A program made the position numbers and the translations under genes. This document shows positions 1 to 6,533 of a DNA stretch of 12,560 nt, in pieces. Source of the stretch: CAZWVA01 sp964636885 (GTDB lineage: Bacteria > Desulfobacterota_D > UBA1144 > Nemesobacterales > CSP1-2); the NCBI GenBank assembly GCA_964636885.1, contig CAZWVA010000071.1, positions 1-12,560 on the forward strand, given 5' to 3'. The notes under the pieces are model-generated. The model saw nothing but the letters and a program-made list of their open reading frames with translations, searched no databases and was not told where the DNA came from. Position 1 is the first letter of the stretch; each line of letters begins with the position of its first letter.

Positions 1-149
1 ATGAGAAAGGGGAATTCGTCCTCTATTTTAAGGGGATAAAGCACGAGGGGGTTTCCATAGAGATCAGGAAGGGCGGGAATACGAAGACCGTCGGTGCGAC
101 CGTAGAGGAGGGGAAAACGGTGTCTCTTGGGGTTATTTCCTTCCCATAG
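1..149 (+). CDS. C-terminal fragment of an upstream gene, possibly DUF4255/Pvc16-like tail terminator
   Basis: An open frame enters from the left edge (codons in phase with position 3) and ends at TAG 147-149, giving the last 48 residues of a protein. The fragment alternates hydrophobic and charged or glycine residues (for example VSIEIRKGG and TVSLGVISFP), which suggests a small beta-rich C-terminal domain. In many eCIS loci the gene just upstream of the sheath encodes the DUF4255 (Pvc16/Afp16-like) terminator cap, sometimes with an extra beta domain, so that identity is plausible from position. The fragment contains no diagnostic motif. It ends 41 nt before the sheath start, in the same orientation, and is probably in the same transcript. 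The coding status is fairly well supported; the identity is only a positional guess. Confidence 0.5.
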   Translation, partial: EKGEFVLYFKGIKHEGVSIEIRKGGNTKTVGATVEEGKTVSLGVISFP

Positions 150-177
150 GTCGTTCGTAGTAAGAAAACCTTTAAAA

Positions 178-184
178 AAGGAGG
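178..184 (+). promoter_or_regulatory. Strong Shine-Dalgarno site of the sheath gene
   Basis: A perfect AAGGAGG lies 6 nt before the ATG at 191, in an A-rich leader. It fixes the sheath start and is among the strongest ribosome sites in the window, which fits a protein needed in many copies per particle. Confidence 0.85.
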
Positions 185-190
185 TCTAAA

Positions 191-2212
191 ATGCCAGAGT
201 ACCTATCACCGGGTGTATATGTAGAGGAGATCGAGATCGGTGCAAAGCCGATTGAGGGTGTAAGTACGAGTACCGCTGGGTTTCTTGGCGAGGCTGAACG
301 GGGGCCGACCATACCGCGATTGGTAACGAGTTGGCTCGATTACCAAAGGGTATTCGGAAGCTACTTCGGTACTGACAAGTACCTTCCATACGCAGTAGAG
401 GGGTTTTTCATGAATGGTGGAAAGCGCTGTTACATAGGGAGGATCGTTAAAGCGGGGGATGTCGCCGCGGCCACCGCCTCGTTGAAGTTGACGGCGGGAG
501 GTGCCAATGCCCTTACTGTAGAGGCCGTCGGCGAGGGTGCATGGGGAAACCGCGTTGCGGTAAAGGTTACCAAGGGAACGCTAAGTGGTTTCAGAGTAGG
601 CGTATTTTACTGGAAGGAGCTCCCCACTACGCCCTATGACCCGGAAACCAATCCTAAGGCTACCCCGCGTCCCTCGGTGACCGAGGTCTTTGATAATATT
701 TCAGTTACCGAAACATCACCCGACTATTACGAAAAAAGGATAAATGGAATATCTAATCTTATAAGGATATCCAGGAAGACCGCCGAAGGGGATACTGGAG
801 CCGCTCCCGATCCTACACGACATGAGGGCACTGCCCAGGGTGGAGCGGCGGGTCCGCCGCCCACCATAACCCTTGCCAATACGGCCTCCGGGGTTAACGA
901 CGCTTATAACGGGATGCGGATAGAGATAACGGGAGGTACTGGAAGCGGTCAGGTCCGCACGATAACCGATTATGACGGGGCCACCTTTGTGGCTACCGTG
1001 GACTCACCATGGACGACCGTACCAGATAATACGTCTCAGTATCGTGTTCATCTGCTCGTGCCCCTCTCAAACGGAACCGATTTACTCGGAGGCGAGGGCA
1101 CTGCCCAGGGTGGAGCGGCGGGTCCGCCACCCACCATAACCCTTGCCAATACGGCCTCCGGGGTTAACGACGCTTATAACGGGATGCGGATAGAGATAAC
1201 GGGAGGTACTGGAAGCGGTCAGGTCCGCACGATAACCGATTATGACGGGGCCACCTTTGTGGCTACCGTGGACTCACCATGGACGACCGTACCAGATAAT
1301 ACGTCTACGTACCGTATTATCCCGACCCTCGTTTTGGCTGACTATCAACGGGCAGATACTGACCAACCAGGGAACCGCAAGGGGTTGACTGGCTTCGCAG
1401 GGATCGACGAGATCTCGATCGTGTATTCGCCTAATTCTATGGCGGCGCTTCCCAACGAGGCTTTAGCCGATGCCTTGATAACCCATTGCGAGACCCTAAA
1501 GGACCGATTTGCTATTATAGATGCGGCGCAGGGCTCTAAGGACGTTTCCGTTTTGGATCCACGTGGTAACAATGACACAAAATACGCGGCCTTCTACTAC
1601 CCTTGGATCTATGTTATCGATCCGGAGGCTGGATTGTTGCGCCTGATTCCACCGGGAGGCCACGTTGCCGGGATCTATGCCCGAAGCGATATAGAGAGAG
1701 GGGTGCACAAGGCCCCGGCAAATGAGGTGGTGCGCGGCGCCGCCGATCTGGAATTCCAAATCACCAAAGGCGAGCAGGATATCCTGAACCCAAGAGGGGT
1801 TAACGTTATCCGCGCCTTTCCCGGAAGGGGGATCCGGGTCTGGGGGGCTAGAACCCTATCAAGCGATACGCTCTGGAAGTATATAAATGTCCGCCGTCTT
1901 TTCCTCTACGTTGAGGAATCGATAGAAGAGGGTACGCAGTGGGTCGTATTTGAGCCCAACAACGAGAAGCTCTGGGCGAGGGTGAGGGCGACTATCACAG
2001 AGTTTCTTACCCGTGTCTGGAGGGACGGCGCCCTTATGGGGACAAAACCCGAGGAGGCTTTCTTCGTAAAATGCGATAGGACCACGATGACTCAGGACGA
2101 TATCGATAATGGAAGGCTTATATGCATAATAGGCATAGCGCCTGTAAAGCCCGCGGAATTCGTGATATTCCGTATAGCCCAATTCCCCGGCGGTTCGTCT
2201 ATCACGGAGTAA
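191..2212 (+). CDS. Contractile tail sheath protein (Afp2/3/4, Pvc2-4 type) with two inserted modules
   Basis: 673 aa. It forms the outer contractile sleeve around the inner tube; contraction drives the tube through the target envelope. The N-terminus MPEYLSPGVYVEEIEIG followed by STSTAGFLGEAERGP is the conserved start of phage-tail-sheath proteins. The C-terminal half (LWKYINVRRLFLYVEESI, FEPNNEKLWARV, VKCDRTTMTQDDIDNGRL, IAPVKPAEFVIFRI) is the conserved sheath core that provides the interlocking strands. Residues 212-282 and 302-372 are two copies of one 71-residue beta-rich module, separated by a 19-residue stretch containing VPLSNGTD, a sheath core motif. Without them the protein would be about 530 aa, close to common eCIS sheaths. 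Only one sheath gene is visible, unlike the three of Afp/PVC. The start is fixed by AAGGAGG at 178-184. Identification is very secure; the role of the inserts is unknown. Confidence 0.97.
   Translation: MPEYLSPGVYVEEIEIGAKPIEGVSTSTAGFLGEAERGPTIPRLVTSWLDYQRVFGSYFGTDKYLPYAVEGFFMNGGKRCYIGRIVKAGDVAAATASLKLTAGGANALTVEAVGEGAWGNRVAVKVTKGTLSGFRVGVFYWKELPTTPYDPETNPKATPRPSVTEVFDNISVTETSPDYYEKRINGISNLIRISRKTAEGDTGAAPDPTRHEGTAQGGAAGPPPTITLANTASGVNDAYNGMRIEITGGTGSGQVRTITDYDGATFVATVDSPWTTVPDNTSQYRVHLLVPLSNGTDLLGGEGTAQGGAAGPPPTITLANTASGVNDAYNGMRIEITGGTGSGQVRTITDYDGATFVATVDSPWTTVPDNTSTYRIIPTLVLADYQRADTDQPGNRKGLTGFAGIDEISIVYSPNSMAALPNEALADALITHCETLKDRFAIIDAAQGSKDVSVLDPRGNNDTKYAAFYYPWIYVIDPEAGLLRLIPPGGHVAGIYARSDIERGVHKAPANEVVRGAADLEFQITKGEQDILNPRGVNVIRAFPGRGIRVWGARTLSSDTLWKYINVRRLFLYVEESIEEGTQWVVFEPNNEKLWARVRATITEFLTRVWRDGALMGTKPEEAFFVKCDRTTMTQDDIDNGRLICIIGIAPVKPAEFVIFRIAQFPGGSSITE
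824..1036 (+). repeat. Sheath insert module, copy 1
   Basis: 213 bp, in frame (sheath residues 212-282), repeated at 1094-1306 with a 270-bp offset. The only difference is position 859 (G) versus 1129 (A), a silent change in a proline codon. The encoded module contains ITLANTASG, GMRIEITGGTGSGQVRTI, FVATVDSPW and VPDNTS. From memory, GTGxGQxRTI...ATVxxxW motifs of this kind recur in phage structural proteins. Right after the repeat the two copies diverge (QYRV here, TYRI in copy 2), though that edge still looks related. Confidence 0.97.
1094..1306 (+). repeat. Sheath insert module, copy 2
   Basis: Second copy of the 213-bp unit (sheath residues 302-372), identical to 824-1036 apart from one silent base. 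It lies after the VPLSNGTDLLGG stretch and before LVLADYQRAD, which belongs to the conserved sheath fold. Its flanks differ from those of copy 1, so this is not a plain head-to-tail duplication of a 270-bp unit. Confidence 0.97.
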
Positions 2213-2340
2213 CTCGGTCGATTGGTATGACGCAAGATGGGAGGTGGGGATGCAGGATACAATGACGAATCGTGTATCGTGCATAGGTCCGTGTTTATCA
2301 GTGGCTAACCGAAGAGTAAAATAAGAAGGAGGATATAAAA
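2213..2340 (+). other. Sheath-tube intergenic gap (128 bp), largest non-coding stretch
   Basis: No convincing gene, terminator or complete promoter. It holds the tube ribosome site at its 3' end and the motifs GGTCCG (2286-2291) and TCAGTGGCTA (2298-2307), both of which recur before the gene at 2852. A TACAAT at 2258-2263 resembles a -10 box but has no matching -35 at normal spacing. Confidence 0.6.
2326..2332 (+). promoter_or_regulatory. Strong Shine-Dalgarno site of the tube gene
   Basis: A perfect AAGGAGG sits 8 nt before the tube ATG at 2341, with an A/T-rich spacer. It is as strong as the sheath site and fits high output of the tube subunit. Confidence 0.85.
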
Positions 2341-2775
2341 ATGCCAAGACAGGACCCATATAGACAGTTTAGGTTCCGTATCGAGATCGACGGGATCACG
2401 CAGGCCGGGTTCAGCGAGTGTACCTTTGGGGATACGACCACAGATCCGGTCGAGTACAGGGAAGGGGACGAACCCCCTGTTATGCGGAAGCTATCGGGAC
2501 TCACCAAATTCGGAAATATAACCCTTAAATGGGGCATTACCGATTCTATGGAACTCTATAACTGGCGGCAGCAGATTATAGACACGGGTGCGGAGGGGGC
2601 GAGGAAGAACATCTCGATTATCCTCGTTGACGAGGCTGGAAACGACAAGGCCAGGTGGGATATAGTCCGTGCGTGGCCCAGTAAATACGACCCTCCCGAT
2701 TTCAGCGGCAAGGGAAACGAGGTTGCCATTGAGACACTTGAGATCGTACACGAGGGGTTTAAACGGGTGTCCTAG
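2341..2775 (+). CDS. Main inner tube protein (gp19/Hcp-like, Afp1/Pvc1 type)
   Basis: 144 aa, the standard size for a T4 gp19-like tail tube subunit. It polymerises as stacked hexameric rings inside the sheath and forms the channel that carries cargo. Diagnostic features are the N-terminal strand RQFRFRIEIDGI, then FSECTFGDTTTDPVEYREG, the NITLKWGITD motif near the middle, and the C-terminal FSGKGNEVAIETLEIVHEGF strand pair. It is clearly paralogous to the second tube protein at 3420-3854, sharing FRFRIEI, a KRG/KWGITD-type motif, a GNDKARWD/GNDRWRWN-type segment and ETLEI/ETIEL. Its position next to the sheath and its strong ribosome site mark it as the bulk tube subunit. It is followed by a hairpin at 2786-2811. 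Confidence 0.95.
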   Translation: MPRQDPYRQFRFRIEIDGITQAGFSECTFGDTTTDPVEYREGDEPPVMRKLSGLTKFGNITLKWGITDSMELYNWRQQIIDTGAEGARKNISIILVDEAGNDKARWDIVRAWPSKYDPPDFSGKGNEVAIETLEIVHEGFKRVS

Positions 2776-2785
2776 AAAAGGGTCC

Positions 2786-2811
2786 GAGTAACCGAACGAA
2801 CTCGGTTACTC
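2786..2811 (+). promoter_or_regulatory. Perfect 10-bp inverted repeat after the tube gene
   Basis: GAGTAACCGA (2786-2795) pairs perfectly with TCGGTTACTC (2802-2811) around a 6-nt loop. No T-run follows directly (the next TTTT is at 2827-2830), so it is not a standard intrinsic terminator. A partial terminator, an mRNA 3'-end stabiliser that raises tube expression, or a protein-binding site are the likely roles. The structure is seen directly; the role is inferred. Confidence 0.6.
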
Positions 2812-2851
2812 AGTGGCTAGACGTACTTTTATGAGAGAGGGAGGTGGCATC

Positions 2852-3217
2852 ATGGCGTTTCAAACAGAATTCGAGTTTACACTGCCCAGGGGGTATGTGG
2901 ATGAGAATGGAAACCTCCACAGGAAGGGGATTATGCGCCTTGCTACGGCCGCGGATGAGATCCTGCCCATGAAGGATCCGAGGGTACAATCGAATCCCGC
3001 TTATCTCACCGTTATATTGCTTTCAAGGGTGATTACGAGGCTTGGGAACCTGGAGTCTATCAACCCAAAGGTCATAGAAAACCTCTTTGCCTCGGATCTG
3101 TCATACCTTCAGGAATTCTACAGGAGGATCAACGAAAACGGCACCGGCAGGATAAAAGCCTCGTGTCCGAAATGTGAACATCAGTTTGAGGTGGAGGTAG
3201 AGCCGCTGGGGGAATAG
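2852..3217 (+). CDS. Small tail-assembly-chaperone-like protein with CxxC knuckle
   Basis: 121 aa from the ATG at 2852. An in-frame GTG at 2813 would add 13 residues, but it sits against the hairpin and lacks a ribosome site, whereas GGAGG at 2840-2844 is 7 nt before the ATG, so 2852 is preferred. The sequence begins MAFQTEFEFTLPRGYVDENG, continues with a helical stretch (NPAYLTVILLSRVITRLGNL, LSYLQEFYRRINENG) and ends with CPKCEHQFEVEVEPLGE, a single CPxC pair like half a zinc ribbon. I recognise it as the small protein usually found beside the tube gene in eCIS and phage-tail loci. The place between tube and hub genes is where phages encode tail assembly chaperones, so that role is inferred. 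Its stop overlaps the start of the next gene at a GGGGG run (3208-3212). Confidence 0.8.
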   Translation: MAFQTEFEFTLPRGYVDENGNLHRKGIMRLATAADEILPMKDPRVQSNPAYLTVILLSRVITRLGNLESINPKVIENLFASDLSYLQEFYRRINENGTGRIKASCPKCEHQFEVEVEPLGE

Positions 3218-3399
3218 CGGGCTACCCCCTCGATCGGATATACGAGGAGGTAGCCTTTATCGCATACCACTTCCACTGGCCCTACGAGGAGATTATGAAC
3301 ATGGAGCATAGGGAGAGACGGAGGTGGTGTGAGGAGATCTCTAAAATCAACCGTCGACTCAGCGGAGAGAAAGAGAGGAGTATCCTTGATGTGGAATGA
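3214..3399 (+). CDS. DUF6760-like small eCIS protein, apparent AUA start
   Basis: 61 aa. The body YPLDRIYEEVAFIAYHFHWP, then EEIMNMEHRERRRWCEEISK and INRRL, matches the small helical proteins (DUF6760 type, about 60 aa) found near the tube genes of many eCIS loci; their exact function is not known to me. No ATG, GTG or TTG lies in frame between the upstream in-frame TGA (3187-3189) and the conserved YPLD segment. The only start-like codon is ATA at 3214, exactly where relatives carry their initiator Met, and it overlaps the previous TAG (3215-3217) in the same geometry as a normal ATGA overlap. Alternatives are a -1 frameshift from the upstream gene on GGGGG, or a base-call error. The TGA at 3397-3399 is followed closely by the second tube gene. 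Homology is solid; the start is uncertain. Confidence 0.8.
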   Translation: MAGYPLDRIYEEVAFIAYHFHWPYEEIMNMEHRERRRWCEEISKINRRLSGEKERSILDVE

Positions 3400-3419
3400 T
3401 TAAGGTAGAGGAAAGGACG

Positions 3420-3854
3420 ATGCCTACAGGAGAAAAACCGTACCCCCATACGTCCTTTAGATTTCGGATAGAGATAGAAGGTATCACGGTTGCCCTGGTA
3501 TCAGAGGTCACGGGGCTTCAAGTAGAAACGGAAGTAGAACCCTATGAAGAGGGCGGAGTAAATGACTTTGTGCATCAACTCCCCAAGAGGACCAAATACC
3601 AGCACATAACCCTCAAGAGGGGCATTACGGATCTAGACGAGATGTGGAGATGGCATCAGGAGGTGGTGGATGGAAAATTCAAACGGAAAAACGGGGCCGT
3701 CATTCTTATGGATGCATCTGGCAACGACAGGTGGCGCTGGAATTTCTTTCAGGCGTATCCCGTGAAGTGGACGGGTCCCGACCTTAAGTCGGATAGCAAC
3801 ACCGTTGGCTTTGAGACAATCGAGCTTGCCCATAATGGTATAAAGAAGGGTTAA
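3420..3854 (+). CDS. Second tube protein (tube initiator, Afp5/Pvc5 type)
   Basis: 144 aa from the ATG at 3420, the same length as the main tube protein. AGAGG at 3407-3411 is 8 nt before this ATG. An upstream in-frame ATG at 3396 (adding 8 residues) overlaps the preceding TGA as ATGA and is the alternative, coupled start. Tube-family features are FRFRIEIEGI near the N-terminus, EVTGLQVETEVEPYEEGG, YQHITLKRGITD, a GNDRWRWNFFQ segment and VGFETIELAHNGI at the C-terminus. In eCIS, paralogues at this place form the tube layer that joins the tube to the hub. Placement directly before the LysM, hub and spike genes supports that role; assignment to the exact ring is inference. Confidence 0.93.
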   Translation: MPTGEKPYPHTSFRFRIEIEGITVALVSEVTGLQVETEVEPYEEGGVNDFVHQLPKRTKYQHITLKRGITDLDEMWRWHQEVVDGKFKRKNGAVILMDASGNDRWRWNFFQAYPVKWTGPDLKSDSNTVGFETIELAHNGIKKG

Positions 3855-3857
3855 AAG

Positions 3858-4766
3858 ATGAAGGGTACGATTACCGTCTCCGATTTGCGCTTTCATAGAA
3901 GGATAATGGATAGGTACCGGAGGGGGAAGGTCGGTCTCTTCGGTTTTCCTATGATGGTCTTTTACAAAAACACCCTTCCCATTCTGAAAAGGGTTATGGT
4001 GGGCATCTCGCTCCGGCTTTATTTCAGTGTCCTTATCCGAAATTCTTCCTCAGTTCTAAGAAACGTTTGGGATATTGGAAGGCCGTCTTCGTGGTTCTGG
4101 ATCGAAAAACACGTATCCCCCGTTTTAAAAGGGATTCAGGGTTTGAGTAGGGAGATCCGGCATAGGTTCATGCTCCGTCTTCCAAATGCGATCCTTTCCA
4201 TCGGCTGGGTTTCTCTCCTGCCGTCCTTAAATATGTTGGCTTTGCTAAAGTCGTCCAGGGTGGAGAAGTGGATAGAGATGAGCCGCCCGTTCTTTGGTCT
4301 AAGCGTCCATAAACAAACCATAAGACCTAAAGCACCGGAAATGGAAAGTTCGGTATCGGGAGGTAGGGGATCCCATTCCCATATCCTTTTTAAGTATGGA
4401 TCGCCCGCGGTTCTGCCTCGGCTCAATCCACATCTCTATAAGGTGTTTCGAGTTTATAACACCTCTATAAACGCCCCAAGGACGGATGCTAGTTATATAA
4501 CCCAATCTGGTGGTGCTACCCTTAACACGGGAGTATTGGATTTCTACTTTCACAGACAGAGAAGGATAGAGCAGGAGGTCGATGAGATTAAAAGAATCGT
4601 GATTGAAGCAGGTGAAGAGATTAGAGAAAGGTCCCTCTCCCATCGTTACCTGGGAGAGGTGGATTCAGCCATAAAACGGCAACTCGACATCGACCGCATT
4701 TCGGATCAGGTCTATCGCAATATCGAGCGTAGGATCAGGATGGAAAGGGAGAGGAGGGGAATGTAG
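3858..4766 (+). CDS. Unrecognised 302-aa basic protein with coiled-coil C-terminus
   Basis: Not recognised with confidence. The ATG at 3858 lies 3 nt after the previous stop, with an AAGAAGGG-like ribosome site, and the frame is open to 4766. Residues 1 to about 160 are unusually basic and hydrophobic, with alternating short hydrophobic runs (VGLFGFPMMVFY, ISLRLYFSVLI, AILSIGWVSLLPSLNMLALL) separated by Arg/Lys. None is a clean isolated transmembrane segment, though membrane contact cannot be excluded. About 160-225 is Ser/Gly/Pro-rich and probably flexible. The last 75 residues are charged helices (RIEQEVDEIKRIVIEAGEEI) ending in DIDRISDQVYRNIERRIRME and RERRGM, a tail I recall from other eCIS/phage-tail hypothetical proteins. 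Base use of the 5' half is more pyrimidine-rich than in the neighbours. Tight packing between the tube initiator and LysM genes suggests a baseplate or assembly role. Confidence 0.72.
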   Translation: MKGTITVSDLRFHRRIMDRYRRGKVGLFGFPMMVFYKNTLPILKRVMVGISLRLYFSVLIRNSSSVLRNVWDIGRPSSWFWIEKHVSPVLKGIQGLSREIRHRFMLRLPNAILSIGWVSLLPSLNMLALLKSSRVEKWIEMSRPFFGLSVHKQTIRPKAPEMESSVSGGRGSHSHILFKYGSPAVLPRLNPHLYKVFRVYNTSINAPRTDASYITQSGGATLNTGVLDFYFHRQRRIEQEVDEIKRIVIEAGEEIRERSLSHRYLGEVDSAIKRQLDIDRISDQVYRNIERRIRMERERRGM

Positions 4767-5435
4767 ATGCTGGTAAAGGCCTTTTTAACCAGGAAGGATA
4801 ATCCCACGCTCGTTGTGCCCTGCCTCTTTAATCCCAAGGAGCTGAGTGTCGAGAAGAGCAATCAGTTTGCGGAGGTGAATGTCCCCGGTCTTCCCTCTCC
4901 AATATTTCAGTTTGTAAGGGGAAATGCCAGATCGGTGACCATGGACCTCTTTTTTGATACCTATGAAGAAGGGATAGATGTGCGTGTTTTTACAGATCGG
5001 ATTACCGGTTGGGATGCGGGTAGTATGTTCAGCAAGCTACCCGGTGCGTCAAAGGGGTTGATGGATATAGACTCCGATCTCCACGCCCCGCCTGTCTGCC
5101 TTTTCATATGGGGGGCCTTCATATTTCAATGCATAATCGAGAGGGTTTCCAAGAGGTTTACTATGTTCCTTCCAGAGGGCATTCCGGTAAGGGCGACCCT
5201 GAGTGTTACCTTGAAGGAATACAGGGAGGTGGAGGTACAGGTTAAGGAGATCTCCCTCCAGTCATCCGATCTCACGAAGAGATGGGTTGTCACACAGGGA
5301 GACAGCCTATGGTCCATAGCCGCCAAGGAGTACGGAAATCCCGGGGATTGGAGGCTTATAGCCGAGGCGAATAATATCGACAATCCACGAATACTCAGCC
5401 CCGGTCAGGCGCTTGTGATCCCGCTAAAGGAGTAG
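4767..5435 (+). CDS. LysM-domain baseplate protein (Afp7/Pvc7 type)
   Basis: 222 aa. The ATG directly follows the preceding TAG, with an AGGAGGGG-type ribosome site about 8 nt upstream inside the previous gene. Residues 1 to about 165 are the eCIS/phage LysM-protein N-domain: FNPKELSVEKSNQFAEV, GLPSPIFQFVRGNARSVTMD and LFFDTYEEGIDVR are characteristic, with WGAFIFQCIIERVSKRFTMF and PVRATLSVTLKEY later. Residues about 172-220 are a LysM fold (VTQGDSLWSIAAKEYGNPGD, then IAEANNIDNPRILSPGQALV). In the known particles this protein sits in the inner baseplate and clamps the hub to the tube and sheath initiators; the LysM here packs protein rather than necessarily binding peptidoglycan. Its position right before the hub gene is conserved in Afp/PVC. 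Confidence 0.94.
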   Translation: MLVKAFLTRKDNPTLVVPCLFNPKELSVEKSNQFAEVNVPGLPSPIFQFVRGNARSVTMDLFFDTYEEGIDVRVFTDRITGWDAGSMFSKLPGASKGLMDIDSDLHAPPVCLFIWGAFIFQCIIERVSKRFTMFLPEGIPVRATLSVTLKEYREVEVQVKEISLQSSDLTKRWVVTQGDSLWSIAAKEYGNPGDWRLIAEANNIDNPRILSPGQALVIPLKE

Positions 5436-6533
5436 ATGGAATTGGCTTTAGAAAAAATATCAAAACAGACCCTGGATTTCTACGCCCCTAGATTCGAGGT
5501 GGAGATTAACGATCAGAAATTGATCGCAAATATATCGAAGCAGATCGAGAGCGTTACGGTCGAAGAGAGATTAGACGAAGGGGTTAGTTTCAGATTCACG
5601 ATGAACGACGAATTCGATTTAACCACTCAACAGTTTAGGTGGCTCGATCATCAGCTCTTTAGAGAAGGAAACAAGGTTACCATAAAGATGGGATACGCAA
5701 ATCGGCTATTTCCAATGGTGGTTGGCGAGATTACCAGTTTAGAGTCGAGCTTTTTCTCGGGTGAAACTACCACTCTTACGGTGGGGGGACAAGACCTCTC
5801 CTATGACATCGTTAAGAGGGTTTCCCCCGAAAGGACGTTTGTCGATAGGACCTATGGCCAGATAGCCGGGGCAATCGCCTCTCAAGCGGGGTTGCTTCTG
5901 GTCGTGGACGACCCTGGGAGGTATGAACCCGTTCTTCGTAAAGGTAGCGATAAGAGCTACTACGCCTTTCTTGAGGATCTGGCAAGGAAATCGGGCCGTG
6001 AATTTTCTATGGAAGGTCAGACGATGTACTTCGTAAAACCGAGAGATGACAGAAGGGAAATCCTAACGCTTGAGTTGGGGAAGGACATTATCGGTTTCCG
6101 TCCGACTTTTAGAACGACTGGGTTAGTCACGGAGGTAGAGGTAAGGGGGCATAACCCTCGCGACCCTAATACGCCTATCGTTGGCAGAGCAACGGCTGGA
6201 AGCGAAAGGCCTCAGGAACCCGGAAGGAGAACCGGGAGCCAAATAGCCGAAGAACGCCATGGAAGTGTAAGAAGGGTCATAACCAACGTGGTCGTTAATT
6301 CGGTGGAATATGCAAATGCGATTGCCCAATCCGAGCTGAATAGGGCAAGCGATACGCTGATCGAAGGGGAGGGGGAATGTATAGGTATCCCCCAGATAAG
6401 ACCCGGTGTGAGTATCAGGCTTGAGAGGATGGGGAAAAAGTTTAGCGGAAAGTATTACGTTAAAGAAACGACACACACTATAGACAGCAGTGGTTATAGA
6501 ACTAGATTTAAGGCCAAGAGGAATTCGGCATGA
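5436..6533 (+). CDS. Baseplate hub protein (phage late control D / gp27-like half of VgrG)
   Basis: 365 aa. The ATG follows the LysM stop directly, with AAAGGAG just upstream. It forms the trimeric hub on which the tube is built and which holds the spike. Features: N-terminal tube-like beta domain (FYAPRFEVEINDQKL, VTVEERLDEGVSFRFTM), then MGYANRLFPMVVGEITSLES and TTTLTVGGQDLSYDIVKR, and the hub hallmark YYAFLEDLARKSGREFSMEG followed by YFVKPR. A C-terminal barrel follows (ECIGIPQIRPGVSIRLERM, KYYVKETTHTIDSSGYRTRF). In Afp8/Pvc8 the hub and spike are one VgrG-like chain; here the hub ends at 6533 and the spike is a separate gene overlapping by 4 nt. A short polar stretch around residues 240-275 (rich in Pro, Arg, Glu and Gly) may be a flexible loop. 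Confidence 0.95.
   Translation: MELALEKISKQTLDFYAPRFEVEINDQKLIANISKQIESVTVEERLDEGVSFRFTMNDEFDLTTQQFRWLDHQLFREGNKVTIKMGYANRLFPMVVGEITSLESSFFSGETTTLTVGGQDLSYDIVKRVSPERTFVDRTYGQIAGAIASQAGLLLVVDDPGRYEPVLRKGSDKSYYAFLEDLARKSGREFSMEGQTMYFVKPRDDRREILTLELGKDIIGFRPTFRTTGLVTEVEVRGHNPRDPNTPIVGRATAGSERPQEPGRRTGSQIAEERHGSVRRVITNVVVNSVEYANAIAQSELNRASDTLIEGEGECIGIPQIRPGVSIRLERMGKKFSGKYYVKETTHTIDSSGYRTRFKAKRNSA

Noticed and set aside
824..1306. CRISPR-like or transposon origin of the sheath repeat
   Set aside because: Only two copies, in frame and coding, with no inverted ends or target duplication; a protein-module duplication explains it better.
2258..2263. TACAAT as a -10 promoter box for the tube gene
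   Set aside because: No -35-like sequence at 16-18 nt; a single hexamer is expected by chance.
2237..2308. A 23-codon ORF in the sheath-tube gap
   Set aside because: Very short, no ribosome site, composition not like the neighbours.
1859..2359. 166-codon open frame on the minus strand over the sheath end and gap
   Set aside because: Antisense to the conserved sheath C-terminus, no ribosome site and no family-like sequence.
2786..2811. Intrinsic terminator ending the transcript after the tube gene
   Set aside because: The stem is only 10 bp with a 50% GC stem and no U-run directly after; the genes beyond it are essential parts of the same machine, so full termination is unlikely.
2813..2851. 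GTG at 2813 as the start of the chaperone-like gene
   Set aside because: It abuts the hairpin and lacks a ribosome site; the ATG at 2852 has GGAGG at 7 nt and gives the family-like N-terminus.
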